Shown piece by piece: positions 1 through 9,383 of a DNA stretch of 64,000 nt. The translations under genes were made by a program, and so were the position numbers. Each line of letters starts with the position of its first letter. The stretch's first letter is position 1. Below the pieces are notes generated by a model. The model worked only from the letters and a program-made list of their open reading frames with translations. It searched no databases and was not told the DNA's origin. Source of the stretch: Malus domestica (taxonomy: Eukaryota; Streptophyta; Magnoliopsida; Rosales; Rosaceae); contig NC_091674.1 in assembly GCF_042453785.1 (NCBI RefSeq), positions 21,797,001 through 21,861,000 of the forward strand, read 5' to 3'.

Positions 1-1
1 G

Positions 2-1522
2 TTGAGTAACTCAGAAGAGTGTAGAAACTACTCCTTTTATCGTCGAATCCGGAAGGAAGAAGTGGTTGTAGCTTTGAAGAAGATGAAGCATAGAAAAGCA
101 ATAGGCCCAGACGATATACCAATCGAAGTGTGGAAAGTTTTGGGAGAGACAGGTATAACATGGCTCACTGACCTTTTCAATAGGATTTTGAAAACGAAGA
201 AGATGCCAAATGAGTGGCGAACGAGCACTTTGGTGCCTATCTACAAGAATAAGGGCGACGTACAAAATTGCATGAACTATAGGGGTATTAAGCTAATGAG
301 TCATACAATGAAGCTCTGGGAGAGAGTCATTGAGCATAGATTGAGGCAAGAGACACGGGTTTCGGACAACCAATTCGGGTTCATGCCAGGGCGCTCAACC
401 ATGGAGGCAATCTATCTCTTACGAAGATTGATGGAAAGATATAGAGATGGGAAAAAGGATTTACACATGGTCTTTATAGATTTGGAAAAAGCGTATGATA
501 GGGTCCCAAGAGACATTCTTTGGAGGATTTTAGAGAAGAAAGGAGTACGAGTAGCATATATCCAAGCTATAAAGGATATGTATAAAGGAGCAAGGACTGC
601 CGTAAGAACTCATGAAGGACAAACCGAAAGCTTTCCCATAACTGTAGGATTACATCAAGGCTCATCCTTAAGTCCTTACCTTTTTGCGTTGGTAATGGAT
701 GAGTTAACAGGACATATTCAAGATGATATTCCTTGGTGTATGCTTTTCGCAGACGATATAGTGTTGATAGATGAAACTCAGGAAGGGGTAAATGCAAAGC
801 TTAACCTTTGGAGAGAAGTGTTGGAATCTAAAGGTCTTCGCCTAAGCCGATCAAAGACAGAATATATGGAGTGCAAGTTCAGTGCAAATGGAGGCCAAAA
901 CGAGTTAGGGGTGAGGATCGGAGATCAAGAAATACCAAAGAGCGACCGTTTTCGTTACCTAGGATCTATCTTACAAAAGAACGGAGAATTAGATGGAGAT
1001 CTCAACCATAGAATACAAGCTGGATGGATGAAGTGGAAGAGTGCATCCGGCGTGTTGTGTGACCGCCGTATGCCACTGAAGCTCAAGGGAAAATTTTATA
1101 GGACGGCAATAAGGCCAGCGATGCTGTATGGCACAGAATGTTGGGCGGTGAAACATCAACACGTACACAAAATGGGTGTAGCGGAGATGAGGATGCTTCG
1201 TTGGATGTGTGGGCACACGAGAAAGGATAAGATTAGGAATGAGAATATCCGGGGTAAAGTAGGAGTAGCCGAAATTGAAGGAAAGATGAGAGAAAATCGG
1301 TTACGGTGGTTTGGACATGTGCAAAGAAGGCCTACTGACGCTCCGATTAGAAGATGCGACTATGGGACAGAGGTTCAGGGCCGAAGGGGTAGAGGAAGAC
1401 CTAGGAAAACTTTGGAAGAGACTCTAAGAAAAGACTTAGAGTACTTGGATCTAACGAAGGACATGACACAGGATCGAGCACAATGGCGTTCTAAGATTCA
1501 TATAGCCGATCCCACTCAGTGA
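2..1522 (+). CDS. RTE-clade LINE reverse transcriptase, 5'-partial
   Basis: An open frame of about 506 codons runs in from the window edge and ends at a TGA. It encodes the reverse transcriptase and C-terminal part of a non-LTR retrotransposon ORF2. Visible motifs are the fingers region GPDDIP (about residues 35-40), the first catalytic Asp in [13 protein letters not shown] (Asp160), HQGSSLSP (218-225) and the active site FADD (249-252). The C-terminal part (about 390-500) has Trp/Cys-rich and Arg-rich stretches typical of plant RTE elements. No in-frame stop is seen, so decay is limited. The endonuclease domain, if present, lies outside the window. The usual RTE 3' end (GGGAAAAGGCTT plus TTG repeats, seen at 6560-6600) is missing: homology to that copy stops at the stop codon. 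Confidence 0.9.
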   Translation: MSNSEECRNYSFYRRIRKEEVVVALKKMKHRKAIGPDDIPIEVWKVLGETGITWLTDLFNRILKTKKMPNEWRTSTLVPIYKNKGDVQNCMNYRGIKLMSHTMKLWERVIEHRLRQETRVSDNQFGFMPGRSTMEAIYLLRRLMERYRDGKKDLHMVFIDLEKAYDRVPRDILWRILEKKGVRVAYIQAIKDMYKGARTAVRTHEGQTESFPITVGLHQGSSLSPYLFALVMDELTGHIQDDIPWCMLFADDIVLIDETQEGVNAKLNLWREVLESKGLRLSRSKTEYMECKFSANGGQNELGVRIGDQEIPKSDRFRYLGSILQKNGELDGDLNHRIQAGWMKWKSASGVLCDRRMPLKLKGKFYRTAIRPAMLYGTECWAVKHQHVHKMGVAEMRMLRWMCGHTRKDKIRNENIRGKVGVAEIEGKMRENRLRWFGHVQRRPTDAPIRRCDYGTEVQGRRGRGRPRKTLEETLRKDLEYLDLTKDMTQDRAQWRSKIHIADPTQ

Positions 1523-1782
1523 CTTGGATTTTCCAAGTCTCCAACCAAGAAGTTTTCCTCACTCGGGAAATTAAGGGAACACTACCCCAACCTACATGCT
1601 CCACTCAGAAAGCTTCAACATACAAGCTTCAACAAAAGAAAATTCAAAGAACTTAGCGAAGAAGGCTTTGGTGTATTTAACACAATACGTTGAAATGAAG
1701 GAAAGCTTATTTATTGATATCCCCGATAAGCTACAAATATGTACATATACATGAGTCAAAATAAACACACAAGAGGGAGCCT
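1523..1782. other. Junction region between LINE ORF and composite repeat
   Basis: This stretch replaces the expected LINE 3' UTR. It contains no ORF of note and leads into the 3' flank of the antisense coiled-coil ORF. It reads like the edge of a different repeat fused to the LINE exactly at its stop codon. Confidence 0.5.
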
Positions 1783-2457
1783 TCACAAAGGTTGCTTAGG
1801 AGAAGTCTCAGCAGTCGGTAGAGCCCCAGAAAGAGAAGGCACCGGAGGGGGATCATTTGGAGCCTCAGTACTGGACAGAACCCTAGAAGGAGGAGGCATC
1901 AGAGGTTGATCATTTGGAGCTTCATTACGCGGTACAGCCCCAGAAGACGAAGGCAATAAATGCCTTTGGAACAAACCCACAAATCTCTGATGATCAAGTA
2001 AAACCTGACCATCAGTTTCCTTCATCTGGTCAAGCTTCCTCTTCATGTTTGTAGCATAGTCATGTGCGAGCCGGTGCAACTGTTTATTCTCATGCTTGAG
2101 CCCTCTAATCTCCTGTTTGAGACTCATCACTTCAGCCGCCAATGATTCAACTTGGCGGGTTCTAGCAAATAGGCGTTGGGCCATATTAGACACAGAACCT
2201 GCACACTGAACACTGAGAGCCAGCGAATCCTTAACAGCTAACTCATCAGACCGTTTGGAAAGTAGTCTGTTATCTTTGGGAGTGAGAAGGTTCCTGGCCA
2301 CCACCGCAGCAGTCATATCATTCTTCATCACGGAATCCCCAACGGTAAGAGGACCAGTTGGGGAGACGAAGGATGGGCGCCATATGTTGTCTGGAGAAGG
2401 CGGGGCTGCCTCTTCAACAAGGTTCAAGTCAAAACGACGGTCGGAGGGGCCAGACAT
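1783..2457 (-). CDS. Repeat-encoded coiled-coil protein with DLN (EAR-like) motif
   Basis: The ORF gives 224 residues from the ATG at 2457; the TTG two codons upstream is unlikely to be the start. The N terminus holds RRFDLNLVEE, whose DLNL core matches the EAR repression motif of plant nuclear regulators. Residues of roughly 95-150 form a leucine-rich coiled coil (LAAEVMSLKQEIRGLKHENK). The C terminus is proline-rich with two or three degenerate EAPNDxPxxPxxS repeats. No gag, protease, RT or integrase motif is present. It lies antisense to the flanking LINE fragments and beside long tandem repeats, so it is probably carried by a high-copy Rosaceae retroelement (inference), perhaps as an extra antisense ORF. 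Its function is unknown. Intact reading frame and normal codon use argue it is a real or recently real protein. Confidence 0.6.
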   Translation of the reverse strand: MSGPSDRRFDLNLVEEAAPPSPDNIWRPSFVSPTGPLTVGDSVMKNDMTAAVVARNLLTPKDNRLLSKRSDELAVKDSLALSVQCAGSVSNMAQRLFARTRQVESLAAEVMSLKQEIRGLKHENKQLHRLAHDYATNMKRKLDQMKETDGQVLLDHQRFVGLFQRHLLPSSSGAVPRNEAPNDQPLMPPPSRVLSSTEAPNDPPPVPSLSGALPTAETSPKQPL

Positions 2458-2567
2458 TTTCAAAGGTGTTGAAGAGAGAAGAGGTCGGACAAATCAAGAT
2501 CTTAGAAGTGCAAGAATGAAGCTTCTACTGGTGGAGATTCAAGTGTGCTTTGGAACTTAATGCCAGC

Positions 2568-2577
2568 CTCTATAAAA
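2568..2577 (-). promoter_or_regulatory. Possible TATA box for the antisense ORF
   Basis: On the minus strand TTTTTATAGAGGC lies about 115 bp upstream of the ATG at 2457, a plausible TATA position. The same bases read TATAAAAA on the plus strand, so direction is ambiguous. Confidence 0.3.
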
Positions 2578-2620
2578 ATCTGCACTCGACGGAGCTTCAG
2601 AAATCAAAGAGGCGCCTGCT

Positions 2621-2815
2621 CAGAAATCGAAGAGGCGTTTGCTTTCTCAAAAGTTGGGCTGCTTAGAGATCACGAGGGTTGATCTCAGAAATCGAAGAGC
2701 CGTTTGCTTTCTCAAAAGTTGGGCTGCTCAAAGACCACGAAGGCCGATCTCAGAAATCGAAGAGGCGCTCGCTTTCTCAAAAGCTGGGCTCCCTAGAGAC
2801 CACGAGGGCCGATCT
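2621..2815. repeat. 65-bp minisatellite, three units
   Basis: CAGAAATCGA recurs at 2621, 2686, 2751 and 2816, exactly 65 bp apart. Each unit contains a GCTTTCTCAAAAG core and an AGAGACCACGAGG-like end. A fourth partial unit leads into the larger repeat. Confidence 0.85.
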
Positions 2816-4581
2816 CAGAAATCGAAGAGGCACCTACTTTTCCAGCCTTGTCAGCACCTGTCACACGCACACTCAGCTTTGCGGAAATTATGGGCATTCT
2901 GTCAAAGACTTCTGGGGAAGTAGAAAACACAGGAATCTTACTGTTCAATCACCCACTTCCCACACGCAACAATAGCTCATGGGTACCACAGATAACTTTG
3001 CCAAAGTTCTCTGCCAAAGTTGAGCACGTGAAGCTTGCAGCTCCCACTACATCGCTCTGACCAAGAAGGGTAAAAGAATAGCAAAGAAACAGCACTAACA
3101 AAGTTTAGACCCATAAATTTTGAAGGTCTAGCTACCATATTATTACCCACAAGGGTAAAGGAACAGTACCACTGCTGGATAATTGGAAAGTCCATGTATG
3201 TCAACCTCTGTGCTTCGTGGCAAGGTAGACTAGCAAACATGCCCAACCTTTACTCACATTCGAGAAAACACTCCCAATAAGATTGCTTGCTCCAAAATCG
3301 AAGAGGCACCGTCCTCCGAATCTAAAGAGCCAGACTCCCAACATGACTACTTTCTTAAAAATCGAAGAGAGGGTAAAGGAACAGTACCATTGCTGGATAA
3401 TTGGAAAGTCCCTGTGTGTCAACCTCTGTGCTTCGTGGCAAGGTAGACTAGCAAACATGCCCAACCTTTACTCACATTCGAGAAAACACTCCCAACAAGA
3501 TTGCTTGCTCCAAAATCGAAGAGGCACCGCCCTCCGAATCTCGAGAGCCACTCTCCCAACATGATTACTTTCTCAAAAATCGAAGAGACACTGCTCCCCG
3601 AATCTCGAGAGCCAGACCCCCAGCATGATTGCTTTCTCAAAAATCGGTGAGGCACCGTTCTCCGAATCAATCGAAGAGGCGCTCGCTTTCTCAAAAGCTG
3701 GGTTGCTCAGAGACCACGAGGGCCGATCTCAGAAATCGAAGAGGCATCTACTTTTCTAGCCTTGTCAGCACCTGTCACATGCACACTCAGCTTTGCAGAA
3801 ATTATGGGCATTCTGTCGAAGACTTCTGGTGAAGTAGAAAGCACATGAATCTTACTGTTCAATCACCCACTTCCCACACGCAACAATAACTCATGGGTAC
3901 CACAGATCACTTTGCCAAAGTTCTCTGCCAAAGTTGAGCACGTGAAGCTTGCAGCTCCCACTACATCGCTCTGACCAAGAAAGGTAAAAGAATAGCAAAG
4001 AAACAGCACTAACAAAGTTTAGACACATAAATTTTGAAGGTCTAGCTACCATATTATTACCCACAAGGGTAAAGGAACAGTACCACTGCTGGATAATTGG
4101 AAAGTCCCTGTGTGTCAACCTCTGTGCTTCGTGGCAAGGTAGACTAGCAAACATGCCCAACCTTTACTCACGTTCGAGAAAACAGTCCCAACAAGATTGC
4201 TTGCTCCAAAATCGAAGAGGCACCGTCCTCCGAATCTCGAGAGCCAGACTCCCAACATGACTACTTTCTCAAAATCGAAGAGAGGGTAAAGGAACAGTAC
4301 CATTGCTGGATAATTGGAAAGTCCCTGTGTGTCAACCTTTGTGCTTCGTGGCAAGGTAGACTAGCAAACATGTCCAACCTTTACTCACATTCGAGACAAC
4401 ACTCCCAACAAGATTGCTTGCTCCAAAATCGAAGAGGCACCGCCTTCCGAATCTCGAGAGCCAGACTCCCAACATGATTACTTCCTCAAAAATCGAAGAG
4501 ACACTGCTCTCCGAATCTCGAGAGTCAGACCCCCAGCATGATTGCTTTCTCAAAAATCGAAGAGGCATCGTTCTCCGAATC
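2755..4581. repeat. 914-bp direct tandem duplication, two copies
   Basis: Copy 1 is 2755-3668 and copy 2 is 3669-4581. They match almost base for base by eye, including the AAATTATGGGCATTCTGTC block and the segment starting GGTAAAGGAACAGTACCA. Each copy contains that last segment twice (for example 3168 and 3371), so there is a repeat inside the repeat. Short modules ending ATCGAAGAGGCACCG occur throughout. The many short frames here are products of the repetition, not genes. Confidence 0.85.
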
Positions 4582-5984
4582 TCGAGAGCCAGATACCACA
4601 GACCACTTTTTCAAAGTGCTCTGACAGAGTTAAAACATGTGAAACTGGCAGCTCCCACTACCGTGCTATGACCAAGCAGGGTAAAGGAATAGCATTACTA
4701 CTTGTTGTTAGGGAGACTCCTATTTATGTCGACCTCCATCCCCAACGGACAGGCAGACCTGCAAAAATGCTCAACCCTTCATCATATCTGAGAGGGCACT
4801 CCCAACAAAGCCTTTCGAAATATTCAGCTTTCTTTCCCCCCGATAATACCTCTGCAAACAAGCTATACTAGAGCAAGAATATCTCATATCATCAGGGTTA
4901 AAAGCAAGAGTATCCCATATCATGCTTTTTCCCTGTTTTTTCTTTTGGCCTTGTTTTTACCTGCAAGACAAGGAGAAAGAGAGCAATCAGTCAGCACTTG
5001 GAATCAAGCTTCCAGCCAGGAACTGACTGCCTGGAACCCCTTACCTGATTACTTACCTGGCATTGCTCTCGAGTACTCATCTTCATCATCTTATGTTTCC
5101 AGGGAAGATTCCGCATCTGCTTGAGGAACAGATAGGGCAAGTGCGAAGGATACAAGGAAGCATGTGGAGACAAGCGTAACAGCACACGTGCCGATACATC
5201 CATTACTCTGTCAAAAGCAAAAGTATCCCATATCAGCAGGGTGGAACGTACTCTAGATTTGATGGACTTGTTTTGACCCTCAAATTCTTCAGTCGGCCTT
5301 ATACTCTGGAGGAAACCAGAAAACCCTCCAGCTCAGTTCAAGAATAAGCCTGTGGAAAGTTACTTCTTCAAAAGCAAAAGTATCTCATATCATCTCTTCT
5401 CATTTTTCTTCTCTTTATCCTTCATGCTGCTGCAAGATGGGGAGAAGGTGAACAATCAGTCGGAGCTCTGATTGCTTACCTTGTCTGTCACCTCTTTCAG
5501 CAGACCCCCTAGCTCGGCGACTTGGGGGACTCCTACTACATGGTTTGTATCGCGCTTGACCAAGCCTGAAACTACAAGTAAGCTTCAAGTGAAATTGATA
5601 CATTACCTTGTGCATCTCCACCAGTTAAAGATACCACCCCTGGATGGAGGAAGAGTACTTCCAGAGAAGATGCCACATCTACCTATGAGACAGATAAGGC
5701 AAGTCAAGACGACACCACACTCCGATACTTAGAAGTTTCGTGATTACGAGATCATTCTCCCACAATATTTCCTAATGTCATTTGTACTAAATCATTCACT
5801 CGTACTCACTAAAGGAGAGTTTGAACCTATGTACTTGTGTAAACCCTTCACAATTAATGAGAACTCTTCTATTCCGTGGACGTAGCCAATCTGGGTGAAC
5901 CACGTACATCTTGTGTTTGCTTTCCTATCTCTATCCATTTATATACTTATCCACACTAATGACCGGAGCAATCTAGCGAAGATC
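4582..5984 (+). repeat. LTR-like 3' part of the composite repeat
   Basis: There is no convincing ORF. The motif AAAAGCAAAAGTATCYCATATCA recurs near 4901, 5212 and 5369. The end (about 5880-5984) looks like the U5 part of a plant LTR, with GAACCACGTACATCTTGTG followed by a pyrimidine-rich stretch. No primer-binding site follows; the sequence passes directly into LINE sequence at about 5985. LTR identity is inferred from composition. Confidence 0.4.
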
Positions 5985-6600
5985 ACAAAAAGCGACCGTT
6001 TTCGTTACCTAGGATCTATCTTGCAAGAGAACGGAGAATTAGATGGAGATCTCAACCATAGAATACGAGCTGGATGGAAAGAGTGCATCCGGCGTGTTGT
6101 GTGACCGTCGTAGGCCACTGAAGCTCAAGGAAAAATTTTATAGGACGGCAATAAGGCCAGCGATGTTGTATGGCAGAGAATGTTGGGTGGTGAAGCATCA
6201 ACACGTACACAAAATGGGTGTAGCGGAGATGAGGATGCTTCGTGGGATGTGTGGGCACACGAGAAAGGATAAGATTGGGAATGAGGATATCCGAGGTAAA
6301 GTAGGAGTAGCCGAAATTGTAGGAAAGATGAGAGAAAATCGGCTCTGGTGATTTGGACATGTGCAAAGAAGGCCGACTGACGCTCCGGTTCGAAGATGTG
6401 ACTACGGGACAGAGGTTCAGGGCCGAAGGGGTAGAGGAAGACCTAGGAAAACTTTGGAAGAGACTCTAAGAAAAGACTTAGAGTACTTGGATCTAACGGA
6501 GGGCATGACACAAAACCGAGCGCAATGGCGTTCTAGGATTCATATAGCCGACCCCACTTAGTGGGAAAAGGCTTTGTTGTTGTTGTTGTTGTTGTTGTTG
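5985..6600 (+). pseudogene. 5'-truncated RTE LINE copy with 3' (TTG)n tail
   Basis: The segment matches 937-1522 of the first LINE copy closely. It begins at AGCGACCGTTTTCGTTACC and continues past the stop into GTGGGAAAAGGCTT and about nine TTG repeats, the characteristic RTE 3' end. It is dead: an 8-bp deletion after GCTGGATGGA (about 6077) shifts the frame, and a TGG-to-TGA change at about 6349 adds a stop. 5' truncation is the normal result of incomplete target-primed reverse transcription. Confidence 0.9.
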
Positions 6601-6935
6601 ATTTGAACCTTTTAACATCTCATTTAGAGATGTTCTAAGTCTTGTGTGCGTTACTTTAAGAATTATATTTTTCTTCCTAAAAAGCGAGGAATGTTCCACA
6701 GAATTTTTAGGATCCAATAGGTATGTGTACTAATGGACCAAAATAACAAGTCATAATTGAGCAAACATCTGAATTTTGGAAAATAAGGGCATGTGAACGT
6801 GACAGTGCAAAAATTTGAGCATAAGGGTTTCTCCTTAAAACATGGGAATATTACTAGTGTACATGGCATCGCCATTTCATGGTCATCATATTTAATGGAA
6901 CTCTTAGAGCATCTCTAAAGGAGATGTTAACTAGG

Positions 6936-7330
6936 CAGAATAATACTTGGCTACTCAAAGATGAGTAGGAAATCCTACTTAAGAGTCATAGAATTTTGTG
7001 TTTAAGATCAAAACTCTTCATATTATGAATCATATTGTGAAAATTATCTCTGCAAAAAATAAATTAAAACTAAGATCGTTTAGTCAATATATTGTAGCAA
7101 ATACATAGACAGTTTGTAATGCTTTTACCAATACCGTTCATTTGTTTTAAACAGTTTGATGACTAAACGACCTTAGTTTTAATTGATATTTTACAGAGCC
7201 GATTTTTATATGATGATTTATAATATAAACTGTTTTGATTATAAACACGAAATTCTCTAAATAGATAACGAACAATTTTGAGAAATTTTAAGTAGGAATT
7301 CATACTTATCTTTGAGTAGCCAAATATTGT
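6936..7330. mobile_element. Fold-back MITE with 9-bp target-site duplication
   Basis: TTAACTAGG occurs immediately on both sides (6927-6935 and 7331-7339). The left arm (TTGGCTACTCAAAGATGAGT at about 6948) and right arm are inverted copies. The complementarity continues inward through TGTGTTTAAGATCAAAAC to ATTAAAACTAAGATCGTTTA (7063-7082), whose partner is at 7158-7182. The arms are about 150 bp and the loop about 75 bp. A 9-bp TSD suggests a Mutator-like mobiliser. No coding capacity. Confidence 0.85.
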
Positions 7331-7339
7331 TTAACTAGG

Positions 7340-7860
7340 TATAAAAGACATCAATGATTTCTCAAAATGAGATGTCATAATTGACATGACAGCCGAGTTA
7401 TTTGACTACTTGCTTTGTAGGATTTTTTTTTTTTTTTTTTTTGCAACAAACAAAATGAAGTCAATTTATTATTTAATGTGTGGTGTCCATAATTCACCAA
7501 TAGGTTTGGAACTTTTAATTATTTTAAATTACTTTTTCTTAAAAACGGTAGTAGTGGTGACCAATATATAATAAAATGGTAAGTTCACACACTCATTGGA
7601 ATAAAAGAAATATGACATCACTTTCAAAATGTCATATCAACCTTCAAATTAAATTTTGACAATTCATATTCGAGCCTCTCCAAATGAGGTGTCAAATATT
7701 GAATACCAAATTTCAATTTGGTGATCTACATGTTAGTTTGACATCATGTTAAATTTACACTCCAACTAATGTGTATAATTATTATTTTATATTTTAATAT
7801 ATTAATTTTTCAAATCATAGCAAATGACAAAAGAAATATAAATAGCCACACTTATACGAA
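7340..7860. other. AT-rich intergenic sequence with MITE debris
   Basis: No gene is seen. A T18 run lies near 7424. Repeated GAGATGTCA/GAGGTGTCAAATATTG motifs here and left of the fold-back MITE suggest that the MITE landed inside an older element. Confidence 0.4.
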
Positions 7861-8053
7861 TGAGGATCCTCTTTGGATTCTCTTTGTAAGTATTCTGAAA
7901 ATCCTCAAATCGTGTCTGTTTATCGTATATTATGCTATCAGCTTTCGTGAGATACTGTTCATGTTTAATTTTAAATAAAAGTAAATAATTTATGAATGCA
8001 CAATGTACGATAAACATACATGATTTGAGAATCCTTAGATTCCTCACAGAGGA
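7861..8053. mobile_element. Small MITE with GGATCCTCT-type inverted ends
   Basis: The left end (GAGGATCCTCTTTGGATTC, then AAATCGTGTCTGTTTATCGTA) is inverted at the right end (TACGATAAACATACATGATT, then ACAGAGGATC). The arms are about 70 bp around a short AT-rich loop. No clear TSD was found. A more decayed relative with GGATCC ends may lie at 36835-36975. Confidence 0.6.
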
Positions 8054-8264
8054 TCTAGAAATGATACTCATCCCACTTATACCAACCATTTAATGCATGG
8101 CTAATCCAAAAGTTTTTTTTAAAAAAATAAAGCAATTAAAATAATTAGTTGGCATATGAATTTTTAGGCGGCACTTTTGACACCTCCCACCAAACCTTCA
8201 ATCCACATCAACTTTTGTATGATGGGTTGGAATAAAATAATAATAATAATTAGTATTATAATAA

Positions 8265-8568
8265 TCTATATTAATTAATGAAATCATATATGTCAACTAA
8301 AAGAGAGTAAAAAGACTATTAAGTCTTTTATCACACAAAAAAAAAGATGGACAATAATGAAATTTCACAAGTCTAAATTTTACTGTTTTTTATTGAAACC
8401 TCACCTACAGGTGATGTTAAAATACCTCCAATATTTATAAAAAATTAAAAAATAAAAACCAAAAACGAAAACGAAAACCTCCTACTCCCTTCACATTCTC
8501 TCTCTCTCCCGCTCTCCTCATTTTTTTAAAATGTGTTCATATACACAAAGTGTGTAGACAAATGCTAG
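8265..8568 (+). mobile_element. Short non-autonomous Helitron-like element (copy A)
   Basis: It begins A|TCTATATTAATTAATG and ends with the short palindrome ACACAAAGTGTGT, then GACAAATG and CTAG|T. This fits Helitron rules: 5' TC, a 3' hairpin just before CTRR, insertion between A and T. It sits in a TAA/ATT-rich microsatellite and is related to the elements at 15779 and 26443. Confidence 0.6.
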
Positions 8569-8586
8569 TAATAATATTAATCATCT

Positions 8587-8853
8587 TGTTGTAGGCCTAT
8601 TTGATTGAACGATCTAAAGTTTAGAGAAAGGGAGGCTAGCAATATTGAGGGGGAAGAGTGAGTGATCTAATTGTGAGGTATGTTTGATTCACTCCATTGT
8701 GCCTTTATTTATAGTAGTAAGATAGGTAAAAACCTTTCCCTTTAGGATTACAACATTTAATAGGTAATCTACTCCTAATAGGAATATAAGATACATTCCC
8801 AAATCTACTAAGATTTACACAATCACATTCATATTCTAAATATGACTGCAACA
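8587..8853 (-). repeat. 3' LTR of the copia element
   Basis: A 267-bp LTR bounded by TG and CA (plus strand TGTTGTAGG to GACTGCAACA). On the minus strand TATAAATAAAGG (8702-8713) is a good TATA box. It matches the 5' LTR along its full length. Confidence 0.9.
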
Positions 8854-8863
8854 CTCCCCCTTG
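8854..8863 (-). promoter_or_regulatory. Polypurine tract
   Basis: The minus strand reads CAAGGGGGAG directly before the LTR start TGTTGCAGTC. This is the expected plus-strand primer site and fixes the element's orientation. Confidence 0.85.
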
Positions 8864-9383
8864 AGTGTGTAAATACTCAACAAACCATCGCATCAGATCT
8901 TCAACAGAAAGGTAGAATAGTTGATGAAGTCATCGGCATAACAGGGTGATCACGAGTCTCAAATTTATTTGAAGTATGCATTTGTAGTAAAACTCACAAA
9001 AACCTCGCTATGGTAAAACCCAAGGCATGGGGAAAACCCATAGACTAAGAAGAAAAGTGATAAGTATGCATAATGTATTAAACAACCGTCAAACAGGACG
9101 AAAGTAGTGAACTCAACGGAGTATGATCATCCTCGGATAGGTGCCTCATTAAAATCTCGTTAAGTAGCAAAAACCCAGTGGAAAAAATGCTCCTAATCGT
9201 AGGAAAAAGAGTACATTAAGATCATATGAGTATGTTTCTAGATATTCCCCCTAAGTTAGACATAACTTTTACATAAAAGAACTACAAGCGATTCAACTCA
9301 GATAATTTATGCATATTGATTCCATGAACGAGCTTCTGAAAAGTAGACTTGGGCAATGAGTGGTGAAGATCGGCCAGGTTGTC

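Noticed and set aside
3201..4568. Series of similar 70-90-residue frames (MGMFASLPCHEAQRL type)
   Set aside because: They are the same frame repeated by the 914-bp duplication and its inner repeats, with no independent sign of coding.
2621..4581. CRISPR-like array
   Set aside because: Repeats are contiguous and long without unique spacers, in plant nuclear DNA.
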